From NCBI RefSeq assembly GCF_028606985.1, contig NZ_CP117416.1, forward strand, positions 4,899,001 through 4,963,000: a stretch of DNA of 64,000 nt, written 5' to 3'. Shown one piece after another: positions 29,540 to 37,344 of the stretch. The stretch comes from Paenibacillus kyungheensis. GTDB taxonomy: Bacteria; Bacillota; Bacilli; Paenibacillales; Paenibacillaceae. Below the pieces are notes generated by a model. It searched no databases, was not told the origin of the DNA, and worked only from the letters and a program-made list of their open reading frames with translations. Made by a program: the position numbers and the translations under genes. Within the stretch, counting starts at the first letter, position 1. Every line of letters begins with the position of its first letter.

Positions 29540-29577
29540 AAAGCTATTTCACTGCATCTATACAGTAAAATAGCTTT
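29540..29577. other. 14-bp leader hairpin before the Crp/Fnr-like gene
   Basis: AAAGCTATTT-c-ACTG pairs with CAGT-a-AAATAGCTTT around an 8-nt loop. It ends 15-20 nt before the ribosome site. On the minus strand it is followed by six T, so it would act as a terminator for antisense transcription. Confidence 0.65.
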
Positions 29578-29601
29578 AGCAAACTATCGAAAAGAGGTTA
29601 A

Positions 29602-30111
29602 ATGATGATTTTACATAAAGGTGAGTTTTTGTTCCGCCAGGGAGAACATGGTGGACTTTATCATATTACAAGCGGACTTTTCAAAATTGTACGTCTGCAT
29701 GAAGATGGTAATCATATTTTATTTAATATTATTGTGCCCGGTGAGACGATTCCGCATCATTCGTTAATTAGCCCGATGGCGTATCACGGTACAGCGATTG
29801 CGTTAACGACCAGTGAAGTCGAACCGATTCCTGCTACAGAATGGTATGCTCAATTGGAACGTGAACCGCTTCGCTACCGTGATATTGCGATACAACTGCA
29901 AGACAAACTGCGCATGATGCAACAACGAATAGATCAATTAACCCAGATTGCTCCAGCCGACAAATTGACTCATTTACAGAGCTGGTTCCAGAATTATCTA
30001 AGCGATATTCCGATTACTGATATTTTGACTCAAGATGAGATTGGACAATTAATCGGGGTACGACGGGAAACGGTAAATCGATTGCTGCGAGCACAGATCA
30101 AACATATATAA
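29602..30111 (+). CDS. Crp/Fnr family regulator (short)
   Basis: The cyclic-nucleotide-binding fold opens with ILHKGEFLFRQGEHGGLYHI and continues through VPGETIPHHSLIS; the C-terminus has a helix-turn-helix (LTQDEIGQLIGVRRETVNRLL). At 169 aa it is shorter than usual (about 220) because the N-terminal strand and final wing are trimmed. There are no cysteines for an FeS cluster and no clear cAMP-binding Arg/Ser pair, so the signal is unknown. A GAAAAGAGG site precedes tandem ATGs. A promoter and leader hairpin lie upstream. It is convergent with the PTS-like permease gene. Confidence 0.85.
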   Translation: MMILHKGEFLFRQGEHGGLYHITSGLFKIVRLHEDGNHILFNIIVPGETIPHHSLISPMAYHGTAIALTTSEVEPIPATEWYAQLEREPLRYRDIAIQLQDKLRMMQQRIDQLTQIAPADKLTHLQSWFQNYLSDIPITDILTQDEIGQLIGVRRETVNRLLRAQIKHI

Positions 30112-30159
30112 TCAAATAGATCATGACAATCACATCAACTTCTAATTATCTGTTCACAC

Positions 30160-31176
30160 CTATTGTACTTCCATATGAAGATCGCCTGTTTTGGCCCAGC
30201 CTATTTTTTTGAGTACATAATACAGTATCAATGTAATGATTGCTGGTAATAACACGCCGATCATGAGATAGACGATAAAGGCACTTGCTCCTTGTGTTGC
30301 CAAAATATTTAACGGTGCAATCATCGAGTTCAAGCCTAATCCTGCTAATTCATATGAAGCTTGAAAATGGAATACCAGTGTTGCAATCGGAGCACAAATG
30401 ATAGCTGCGATAAACGTAGGTAATACCAACCGAGGATTTTTGACCAGATTCGGAAATTGTACTTTTGGCGTAACTAAAATCTGTGCTATAATTCCGCCTG
30501 CATCGTTTTGGCGAGCAGACATTAATGTAAATCCAACAAATTGTACCGTACAACCAATCAATGCCGCTGCACTAGAGACTGGATCTAATTTCAAAGCAAT
30601 CGCAATCGCTGCTGAGGACGCAGGAGACATTAACAATATACTCCATACTAATGAGATCGCCATCGAAGCCAAAATAGGAGAACCCTGTACAGATTGAGTA
30701 ATACCTGCGCTGATCGTAATCAACAACGGAGTCACTACTGCTGCCAGCCCTGCTCCGACTAATCCACCGACAAATACAGCTCCTAACGGAATCGCCATCA
30801 TATCAAGCTTGGTACGTCCGGTGATTCGCTTCCCTACATATGTAGCTACAATCGCTGCCAGTACAGCACTGATCGGTTGCCCGGGAACTAATGTCATGCC
30901 GCCTTCTACATTGAGATGAAGTGCTGCTCCACCAATCGTACTTGCGATCATGGCACTAAAAAGAACCAGTGTATTGCCACCCAATTGAAAAGCAATCCCT
31001 GCGCCTAATGCGGGAGCAAGCAATATTTTTGCAACCGATCCGATAGCGATCAGTGTGTCCCATCCAAGAAATTTACCAAATGTCTCGAAAAGTAATCCGA
31101 TCCCCAGTGTAACGAGAACCGCATTTGCCATTCCTGCTGAAGCTTTGTACATCCGACTAACGACATATTCTTTCAT
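30160..31176 (-). CDS. PTS EIIC-like permease (EIIC_2 family)
   Basis: About ten hydrophobic segments over 338 aa, with Gly/Ala-rich turns such as LAPALGAGIAFQLGGNTLVLFSA and MSPASSAAIAIAL. This matches the putative membrane subunit family EIIC_2 of the phosphotransferase system. No EIIA, EIIB or HPr-like gene is nearby, so it may work alone or with unlinked subunits. The substrate is unknown. An AGGAG site lies before the ATG. A TTTACA-N18-TAGGAT sequence upstream is a possible promoter. Confidence 0.78.
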   Translation of the reverse strand: MKEYVVSRMYKASAGMANAVLVTLGIGLLFETFGKFLGWDTLIAIGSVAKILLAPALGAGIAFQLGGNTLVLFSAMIASTIGGAALHLNVEGGMTLVPGQPISAVLAAIVATYVGKRITGRTKLDMMAIPLGAVFVGGLVGAGLAAVVTPLLITISAGITQSVQGSPILASMAISLVWSILLMSPASSAAIAIALKLDPVSSAAALIGCTVQFVGFTLMSARQNDAGGIIAQILVTPKVQFPNLVKNPRLVLPTFIAAIICAPIATLVFHFQASYELAGLGLNSMIAPLNILATQGASAFIVYLMIGVLLPAIITLILYYVLKKIGWAKTGDLHMEVQ

Positions 31177-31333
31177 TTGCTACATACTCCTCTGTGCTCC
31201 ATGCGTGTAATGGTCAAACTGATTATTAGTTATCCTAACACTATCATTTTGATACTGTAAATCATATATTTTCAGAAATACCTATTTTCGATGAAAATGT
31301 TCATGATGTTGCAATTCATTTCAGCAGTGAATA

Positions 31334-31370
31334 TCACAAAAAAAGCCATCCCCAAGGAAAGATAGCTTTT
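31334..31370 (-). terminator. Rho-independent terminator of the FlxA-like gene
   Basis: On the minus strand AAAAGCTATC pairs with GATGGCTTTT (one wobble) around a 10-nt loop, followed by T-rich sequence. Confidence 0.8.
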
Positions 31371-31391
31371 CAAAATTCAGATATACGTTTA

Positions 31392-31811
31392 TTAGACAGT
31401 GATATCTAGCAATCCACCTACACCCATATCGGCTGTACTGCGTTTTGCTTTTTCTTCTTCTTGTGTTTTGCGAACAGCTTCTTGTACATCTTTGAGCGAT
31501 TGAATCGCTGCTTTGGCTGTTGAACCGGTACTGCTTGTAGAATCAGTTGAATCGGTAGAGGCTGTACCCGTATCTGACGAATCGCTACCACTTGACTTGG
31601 CACTCGCTTGAGCGATTTGGCGCTCGATTTGTTGAATCTGTTGTTGCACTTGTTTGATCTGTTGTTCGCTGTCTTTTTTATCTGTACTGCTTTGTAATTT
31701 AGTTAATTGTGCTTGTAGCGCTGTTTTTTGCTTTTCAAGTGCGCTCGTGTCTGTTGTCGTTGCAGTAGAAGCTGCCTGGTAAGCACTTGATGTTACTGAA
31801 GAAATATTCAT
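31392..31811 (-). CDS. FlxA-like coiled-coil protein
   Basis: The 139-aa protein has a Ser/Thr/Ala N-terminus. A Gln/Lys coiled coil follows at about residues 24-70 (KTALQAQLTKLQSS, QQIKQVQQQIQQIERQI), the FlxA pattern. Next come a Ser/Asp/Thr-rich linker and a charged helix. FlxA is a flagellar-regulon protein of unclear role in enteric bacteria. A perfect sigma-28 type -10 (GCCGATAA) about 60 nt upstream supports a flagellar-regulon role here. Two AGGGGTAAT sequences lie upstream of the ATG; the nearer one is the ribosome site. Confidence 0.75.
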   Translation of the reverse strand: MNISSVTSSAYQAASTATTTDTSALEKQKTALQAQLTKLQSSTDKKDSEQQIKQVQQQIQQIERQIAQASAKSSGSDSSDTGTASTDSTDSTSSTGSTAKAAIQSLKDVQEAVRKTQEEEKAKRSTADMGVGGLLDITV

Positions 31812-31870
31812 AGGTATTACCCCTTTGTCCGATAGATTACCCCTTTCTTGTTCATTATTCCCTGCATGTA

Positions 31871-31898
31871 TTATCGGCAGTTTATGTCACTTTGTGTA
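31871..31898 (-). promoter_or_regulatory. Sigma-28 (SigD)-type promoter
   Basis: TACA-N16-GCCGATAA on the minus strand. The -10 matches the SigD consensus exactly and the -35 matches TAAA at three of four bases. Confidence 0.55.
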
Positions 31899-31945
31899 TA
31901 GTGATATTGTATATTTATACATATATTTAAGGAGGTTATAAAGAT

Positions 31946-32458
31946 ATGACTGATCATTCTGTCCAAACGTATTATTTTGAAGCGAATCATGGAATTCCCA
32001 ATCATCCAACATTGCCTGTACTACTGTATCCACAAGCACTGCAAGCTAAGCCGACAGATACTGAATCTATTTTCAATCAGAATCATTGGCTAAATAGCTG
32101 GACAAACGGTGTATTTAATTACCATCATTATCATAGCAATGCACATGAGGTATTAGGCGTGATCAGCGGAGAGGTTACTGTTCAGCTAGGCGGAGAAGAA
32201 GGTCAATTATTCACAATGTATGCAGGCGATGTCGTTGTTCTACCTGCGGGTACAGGGCATAAGCGTATATCTGCTAGTCCTGACTTTCGCATTGTTGGCG
32301 CTTATCCTGACGGAATGTCTTACAATACTCGCACAGCGACAGAAACAGAAAAAGAACATGCGACAGCTTTAGCTGAAATCTCGCATGTTCCTCTTCCGAA
32401 AATGGACCCTATATACGGATCACAAGGACCACTTTTACAATACTGGCATTCTGTCTAA
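31946..32458 (+). CDS. Cupin-domain protein (YjlB type)
   Basis: A single cupin barrel. Motif 1 is FNYHHYHSNAHEVLGVISGE, supplying His and Glu metal ligands. Motif 2 is GDVVVLPAGTGHKRIS. The N-terminus (YYFEANHGIPNHPTLPVLLY) resembles Bacillus YjlB. Probably metal-binding, with unknown catalytic or binding function. AAGGAGG lies well placed before the ATG. Its stop codon abuts the stop of the convergent chemoreceptor gene with no terminator between. Confidence 0.85.
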   Translation: MTDHSVQTYYFEANHGIPNHPTLPVLLYPQALQAKPTDTESIFNQNHWLNSWTNGVFNYHHYHSNAHEVLGVISGEVTVQLGGEEGQLFTMYAGDVVVLPAGTGHKRISASPDFRIVGAYPDGMSYNTRTATETEKEHATALAEISHVPLPKMDPIYGSQGPLLQYWHSV

Positions 32459-34510
32459 TTAGATTTTGAAGCGTTGAATCAATTGGTTCAAACGATCTGC
32501 ACTATCATTTGTTTTCTTCGCTTCTTCTGCAATTTCATTCGCTTTGTGAACTACAACTGTTGTTTTGTCTGCAATCTCTTCTGTGCCTTCAGCAGACTCA
32601 TTGTTAGAGATCGAAATTTCATTGATCGCTTGAGCTAGATTCTGTACAGAAGCACTTAATTGTTCACTGGTTGCGCTAAATTCAGACACCATACGGTCGA
32701 TATACGTCGCATCATTCATATACGATTCGCTAGTTTTGTTCATCATTGCATAATCTTCTGAAATATTGCCTGCTAGTAGACCGATTAGACGTTGTGTAAA
32801 GTGCTGTAAGTTGCCTACAGAATCGGTTACGTTGTTCGTAATCACTTGAATCTGACCTACAGTGTCTTTAGAAGCATCCGCTAATTTGCGGATTTCTTCT
32901 GCCACTACAGCGAATCCTCGACCCGCTTCACCCGCTCTTGCCGCTTCAATCGAAGCATTAAGCGCTAGTAAATTGGTTTGTTTAGTAATCTGTAGGATCG
33001 AATCGCTTAACTCTTTGATAGTATCTACAGATTTGGATTGTTCTAGAGCTTCATTTAATCCTATTTTCACTTCTTCATAGACTACGCCAGTTTCAGCAAC
33101 CGATTTTTCCAAAGCTACTTTGAAATCAGTCGCACGTTTACTAATAATATTTGCTTCTTCTGCACCTTCTTGCGCACCTTTAGCAATCGATTCAATCGCT
33201 TTTTCAAATTCTTCGGTTGACGCATTGATTTGTTGTGCAGAAGCGGCTGTTTCTTCCATACCAGCAGACATATTTTGAGTTGTCGCTGAGACATCATGCA
33301 ACTCTTTGTCCATATCCATAAACATCGTATGCGCTGTATTACTTGCTTCTTTTAGCTTTTTCGATTCTTCGCTAACCGATTGAACCACTTGCTTGGTAAA
33401 CTGGTGCATCCGGTTCATAGAACGAATCAGAACTCCTGTTTCACCTACACTATTTTCATATTGCAAAGGCAATGTTTGCGAGTAGTCTCCTTGAGACATC
33501 ATTTCTAATTGTTCTGAAGCTAGACGAATCGGTTTGACAATACTGCGTACGACTAGGAACAGAACTACCAAAGCAATCAATAGAGCAATAATCGTAATCA
33601 CGATAATCGTTGTTAAAATGCTATATAGATCACTCATATAACTGCTAACCGGTAAGAACGTTACTACATTCATTTTGAGAACATCATCTTTTACAAATGA
33701 AGCTAGATAATGTACTCCATCGATCGTTACATACCCTGTACCATTTTCAGCAGTCGTAATATTTTGCAGACCATCTTCATTATTCAATTTCGTAAAGTCT
33801 GTTTTGAGCACTTGATTCGCATCTTGTGAGGCGATAACTACCCCTTTATCATTGGTCACGATAGTACTAATCGTTTGTTCTTTTTCTTTTTCAGTAATGC
33901 CGTCTAGCAATATATTGATATTCAGTGGAAGAGCAAATACGTTTAACACTTTATTGGTAGTCGGGTTTTTGACAGGTTCGACAACTACGATAACAGGATT
34001 ACCAGTAACTGGTGAAATCTGAGTATCCGATACCATCGGATTGCCACTTTCTAGCACTTGTTTGTACCACGGTGAAGTCGAGATCAAGTCGGTACCTTGA
34101 GATTTTCCAGCAAGACCATCCAAGAATACTTTGTCTTGATACGAGAAAAATATATTTTCATACAATCCATTTGAATTTTGCAATTTTTCATTAAGGTTGC
34201 TTTGAATACGATTGAAGTTAGTTGTATTCACTACGCCTGTTGCGGTAAGATTTTGAAAAAAGTCGACATTGTAAATTTCTTTAGCGATTGAGCTAGCTAA
34301 TGTTTGTTGCGCTGCTACAGCCATTTGAAGTTCAGTAACTTTCTCATTGGCTACACGTGTTAATGAATTGGTGTTCATCGACTCATACGAACGAGTGGTC
34401 ATAATTCCTACAGTAACAATAGAAACCAGCATAGACAATATAATACATACAGCAGCAATAGATAATATCCGCGAGAACAGACTCCCGGTTATATTTCGAA
34501 ATAATTTCAT
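32459..34510 (-). CDS. Methyl-accepting chemotaxis protein
   Basis: Membrane chemoreceptor: helix 1 at residues about 12-34, an extracellular dCache sensor (to about 275), helix 2 near 283-310, HAMP ([20 protein letters not shown]), and a long cytoplasmic signalling helix. The hairpin tip is [19 protein letters not shown], then [15 protein letters not shown], which binds CheA/CheW. Length (683 aa) is typical. The ligand is unknown, possibly a sugar or amino acid. Two perfect Spo0A boxes lie 130-200 nt upstream. An AAGAGGAG site precedes the ATG. Confidence 0.95.
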   Translation of the reverse strand: MKLFRNITGSLFSRILSIAAVCIILSMLVSIVTVGIMTTRSYESMNTNSLTRVANEKVTELQMAVAAQQTLASSIAKEIYNVDFFQNLTATGVVNTTNFNRIQSNLNEKLQNSNGLYENIFFSYQDKVFLDGLAGKSQGTDLISTSPWYKQVLESGNPMVSDTQISPVTGNPVIVVVEPVKNPTTNKVLNVFALPLNINILLDGITEKEKEQTISTIVTNDKGVVIASQDANQVLKTDFTKLNNEDGLQNITTAENGTGYVTIDGVHYLASFVKDDVLKMNVVTFLPVSSYMSDLYSILTTIIVITIIALLIALVVLFLVVRSIVKPIRLASEQLEMMSQGDYSQTLPLQYENSVGETGVLIRSMNRMHQFTKQVVQSVSEESKKLKEASNTAHTMFMDMDKELHDVSATTQNMSAGMEETAASAQQINASTEEFEKAIESIAKGAQEGAEEANIISKRATDFKVALEKSVAETGVVYEEVKIGLNEALEQSKSVDTIKELSDSILQITKQTNLLALNASIEAARAGEAGRGFAVVAEEIRKLADASKDTVGQIQVITNNVTDSVGNLQHFTQRLIGLLAGNISEDYAMMNKTSESYMNDATYIDRMVSEFSATSEQLSASVQNLAQAINEISISNNESAEGTEEIADKTTVVVHKANEIAEEAKKTNDSADRLNQLIQRFKI

Positions 34511-34639
34511 AGTAATGATTAACTCCTCTTAATATAAATTCTGATTGATACTCTATGTGACTAACGACAGGTGATTAAATCACTAATTAAAAGACTAATT
34601 TAGCCTTTTATAGAATAATAGACTAATAATAATACTTTT

Positions 34640-34712
34640 TTCGACATTTAATAATCTATTAGGATTAGTTCTTAATAACTATATATATTTTAATATATAC
34701 TTTTTTTCGACA
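34640..34712 (-). promoter_or_regulatory. Two Spo0A-box repeats upstream of the chemoreceptor
   Basis: TGTCGAA is exact at 34640-34646 and 34706-34712 (minus strand), each within a nearly identical 18-nt context (AAATGTCGAAAAAAGTAT). They lie in the AT-rich 560-nt gap 34511-35070, which otherwise holds the promoter listed next and no long gene. Confidence 0.45.
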
Positions 34713-34867
34713 TTTGAATCACTATTGTTTATATTTTTTCTAATTTAATTCATAAAATTAAATTTTGCGTGACTTAATTTTTATGTAACTTCTTTTATAA
34801 AGGGCTTACATAATATAGAAATACGAGCAAACCGTTGTTACAACAACGTTTTGTCCGCATGTAGATA

Positions 34868-34897
34868 TTGTGTCGTTCTCGTAGCCATTGCTATAAA
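34868..34897 (+). promoter_or_regulatory. Promoter for the small basic protein gene
   Basis: TTGTGT-N18-TATAAA with a TG extension (TTGC before TATAAA). A CGTTGTT-AC-AACAACG palindrome at 34833-34848 sits just upstream. The resulting leader would be about 165 nt. Confidence 0.4.
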
Positions 34898-35070
34898 ATT
34901 TAGAAACCTTATTGTGTATCTTTCGTAAAAAGTAGAGATGAAGAGGAGAAACAACGATTTTTAATGCAGATATGTTAAACGTTTATCATGCCATATGACC
35001 TACTTCATCTTTATTCACGTGACAGCAATACAAATAATAACCAAAAAAGCACATAAAGGAGCTAACGATT

Positions 35071-35235
35071 ATGGGTATTCTGAAAAGTATTATCAAGCAA
35101 ATCATTTCATCTAAAAAAAATCGTCGTCGTTCGTATAGCAGTAGTGATCGTTATCGTCGTGGAGGATTCCACAATCAACATGGACGTGGTCATTATCGGG
35201 GGAAGCGTTCCTCTAGTTCGTACAGCAGTAGCTAA
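35071..35235 (+). CDS. Small, very basic Arg/Ser/Tyr-rich protein (54 aa)
   Basis: Too short for most gene finders but convincing. AAAGGAG lies before the ATG with good spacing, a promoter lies upstream and a hairpin downstream. The first 14 residues (MGILKSIIKQIISS) form an amphipathic helix like those of leaderless bacteriocins or phenol-soluble modulins. The rest is Arg/Lys with Ser, Tyr, Gly and His (KKNRRRSYSSS, GRGHYRGKRSSSS). There are 14 Lys/Arg against one Asp. I do not recognise a family. RNA or DNA binding, membrane activity, or being a phosphorylation target of the neighbouring kinase are all only possibilities. Confidence 0.65.
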   Translation: MGILKSIIKQIISSKKNRRRSYSSSDRYRRGGFHNQHGRGHYRGKRSSSSYSSS

Positions 35236-35280
35236 TACCGCTATCATGTTCTTATGTATATTCAGCTATCTTCACATCAC

Positions 35281-35336
35281 AAATATCCCGTTCAGTCTAT
35301 CGTAGATACATCCGATATTAGACTGGCGGGATATTT
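35281..35336. terminator. Shared hairpin between the basic-peptide and kinase genes
   Basis: AAATATCCCG and AGTCTA pair with TAGACT and CGGGATATTT. The stem overlaps the last six codons of the kinase. It lacks a clear T-tract, so termination strength is uncertain. Confidence 0.55.
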
Positions 35337-36193
35337 GGGTATGTGCTGTTGTTGGCAGGTAAAGATTCCAAATCTGTAATAATCCGATCGATAGCTTGCG
35401 CGATCTCATCAATATGCTGATATGGTTGCTCTGGCGCTACCAAAAGCATTTTACGAATCATCTGATGTGTACGTGGATGAAGTTGTAATTCCTCTTCCCA
35501 GCTACGTTCTTGACGATCTGTTAGTGAAGAATGTGAATTTCCCTCTTCTTCGTAGCTATAGAGAAGAAATAATAACAAATGCCCTAATCCGTAAAAATCA
35601 CTCGTTACATCTAGTGCGCGTCTAATCCGCTTTTCTTCCTGATCGCCACTCACCAGTTCATCGAGCAGAGCGACATCTGCTGTTCCTTCTCCTTGTTGCC
35701 ACATCAATCCTAGATCGATCAAATAGACTTTATGTTGATGATAGATCACATTGGATAGACTAATATCTCGATGTACCCATCCTTGTTGATGAATCACTGT
35801 TACAACCTCTACTAATTGCTTGATCCATTGTAACGATTGAAGCTCTGTAAAGGTAAGCCCCTGTTCAAAAATCCACTCACCTACATTATGACCCTCAATA
35901 TATTCCATCACCAGACAATGATAATGGTGATACTGAAATGTATCTAGCAATGACGGAATACTAGGATGATCTATTGCACTCATCGCTCTGCATTCACGTT
36001 CATAGATCAATTGTGCTCGCACATGACCTCCACGCAAAGGATACACTCTTTTCAAAACACAGGTCTGCGCGGTCTGGATATCTTCACATAGATAAGTGAC
36101 ACCATAGCTACCTTTGCCCAAACGACGGCAAATCTTATAGCGCTCATGAATCAACTGCCCTTCGGCAAAGTGTCGTTCTTGAATCCAGCGCAT
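35318..36193 (-). CDS. Serine/threonine protein kinase
   Basis: A complete Hanks-type kinase domain: glycine loop GKGSYGVTY, the catalytic lysine in CVLKRVYP, catalytic loop VHRDISLSN, and DLG in place of DFG. It has no membrane helix and no PASTA repeats, so it acts in the cytoplasm. The C-terminal 50 residues are a plain helical end. An AAGGGC site supports ATG 36193; a TTG at 36226 would add 11 residues but has poor spacing. It lies 35 nt after the GTPase gene in the same operon, so the two may act together. Substrates unknown. Confidence 0.88.
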   Translation of the reverse strand: MRWIQERHFAEGQLIHERYKICRRLGKGSYGVTYLCEDIQTAQTCVLKRVYPLRGGHVRAQLIYERECRAMSAIDHPSIPSLLDTFQYHHYHCLVMEYIEGHNVGEWIFEQGLTFTELQSLQWIKQLVEVVTVIHQQGWVHRDISLSNVIYHQHKVYLIDLGLMWQQGEGTADVALLDELVSGDQEEKRIRRALDVTSDFYGLGHLLLFLLYSYEEEGNSHSSLTDRQERSWEEELQLHPRTHQMIRKMLLVAPEQPYQHIDEIAQAIDRIITDLESLPANNSTYPNIPPV

Positions 36194-36261
36194 GATATGC
36201 CCTTGTATGCGTTGTAATGCCTTCAATACATTATCCAGCCTTTCGATTCACATCATTATCG

Positions 36262-37311
36262 TTACTTGGGATCATCTAATGATGTGATTTGAGATACATC
36301 TTGTTTTTTGGTACGTTCGCGGAATTTTTTATACAATCTGCCTACCGTTTCGGGAGTCACTTCGATATTGCGTTCATATGCATATTTGACAGAATACCCG
36401 AGTGCCAGTGTAATTGCACCTGCTACTCCTGCTCCGGCTACAGAACCTGCTCCAGGGAAGATTTTGAGCACTTGAGCAAATAAGCTCTTGCCTAGATTAC
36501 CAACAATAGCGGTAATCACAATTTCTTTAGCCGTTTCCCGACTAATCGGCTTGTTGTATAGTGCAGCTAATCGAGTTAACAGACCTATCTGAATAGCAGT
36601 GATCGGAATAATATCAGCGCCTGGAATCGGTGCCGCTCCTACCGCCCCCGCCGAAGTAGCCGCGCCAATAATCCATTTGTTGGCGGTTGACGACTTTTCT
36701 TTGATCGTGCGGGCGAATAAAATGTCTTTACTTTTTTTTTTCAACAAATCCAATATACTATCACGTAATGTATCGATGTTTTGTCCGGTACGTGAAGACA
36801 CAGGAATCACTTGATATTTATGACCGGTTTCTTGTTGAATACGACGAACCAGACGATCAATCTCATCTGCCGCATCAATTTTGTTGAGTACAATAATAAT
36901 ATTGCTATTGATTTTCTCTAACGCTTGTAACGAATTTTTTTCAGCTTCCGAGTAGACCGTTCCTGCGGCATTGAGGAAAAAAAGAACTACATCTGTTTTG
37001 CGATAGTATTCACGGGTAACCGCAGAATTGCTTAGATTCACATCATTCAATCCCGGTGTATCGATAAAAATAATTTTTTCCCGATAAGCATAAGGCTTAA
37101 TTTCTGTAGTCTCTCCAGGTTCTGCCCCTACGCCCGCAACCTCTTCGCCTACAATGCGGTTAATAGTAGAAGATTTCCCTGCATTTACATCACCGATCAA
37201 AGCGATCAATACTTCATCTTTCATCTGGCGGTTAATCTCATCCATTTCTTTGTCGAACGCTTCATCTGCTGTTTTGCGAATCGTTGCTTTGAGCTGTTCA
37301 TTCGTACTCAT
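36262..37311 (-). CDS. Era/dynamin-like GTPase with membrane-associated C-terminus
   Basis: GTP-binding motifs are complete: G1 GDVNAGKSST, G3 DTPGLND, G4 NKID and G5 SSR. The N-terminal 35 residues are charged helix. The C-terminal half (residues about 205-310) is a Gly/Ala-rich hydrophobic region (SAGAVGAAPIPGADIIPI, GAGSVAGAGVAGAITLALG) like the DUF697-type segments of membrane-associated GTPases. It may sense or remodel membranes or regulate the adjacent kinase; both are inference. GGAGG lies before the ATG. It sits between an alcohol dehydrogenase-like gene (33 nt) and the kinase gene (35-68 nt). Confidence 0.85.
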   Translation of the reverse strand: MSTNEQLKATIRKTADEAFDKEMDEINRQMKDEVLIALIGDVNAGKSSTINRIVGEEVAGVGAEPGETTEIKPYAYREKIIFIDTPGLNDVNLSNSAVTREYYRKTDVVLFFLNAAGTVYSEAEKNSLQALEKINSNIIIVLNKIDAADEIDRLVRRIQQETGHKYQVIPVSSRTGQNIDTLRDSILDLLKKKSKDILFARTIKEKSSTANKWIIGAATSAGAVGAAPIPGADIIPITAIQIGLLTRLAALYNKPISRETAKEIVITAIVGNLGKSLFAQVLKIFPGAGSVAGAGVAGAITLALGYSVKYAYERNIEVTPETVGRLYKKFRERTKKQDVSQITSLDDPK

Positions 37312-37344
37312 CGTGTGCCTCCTGTATATAGATCAAGATATTGA

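Noticed and set aside
34800-34900. Cyclic-di-GMP (GEMM) riboswitch, suggested by a GCAAACC stretch
   Set aside because: The conserved GEMM core, tetraloop and receptor pairing are absent.
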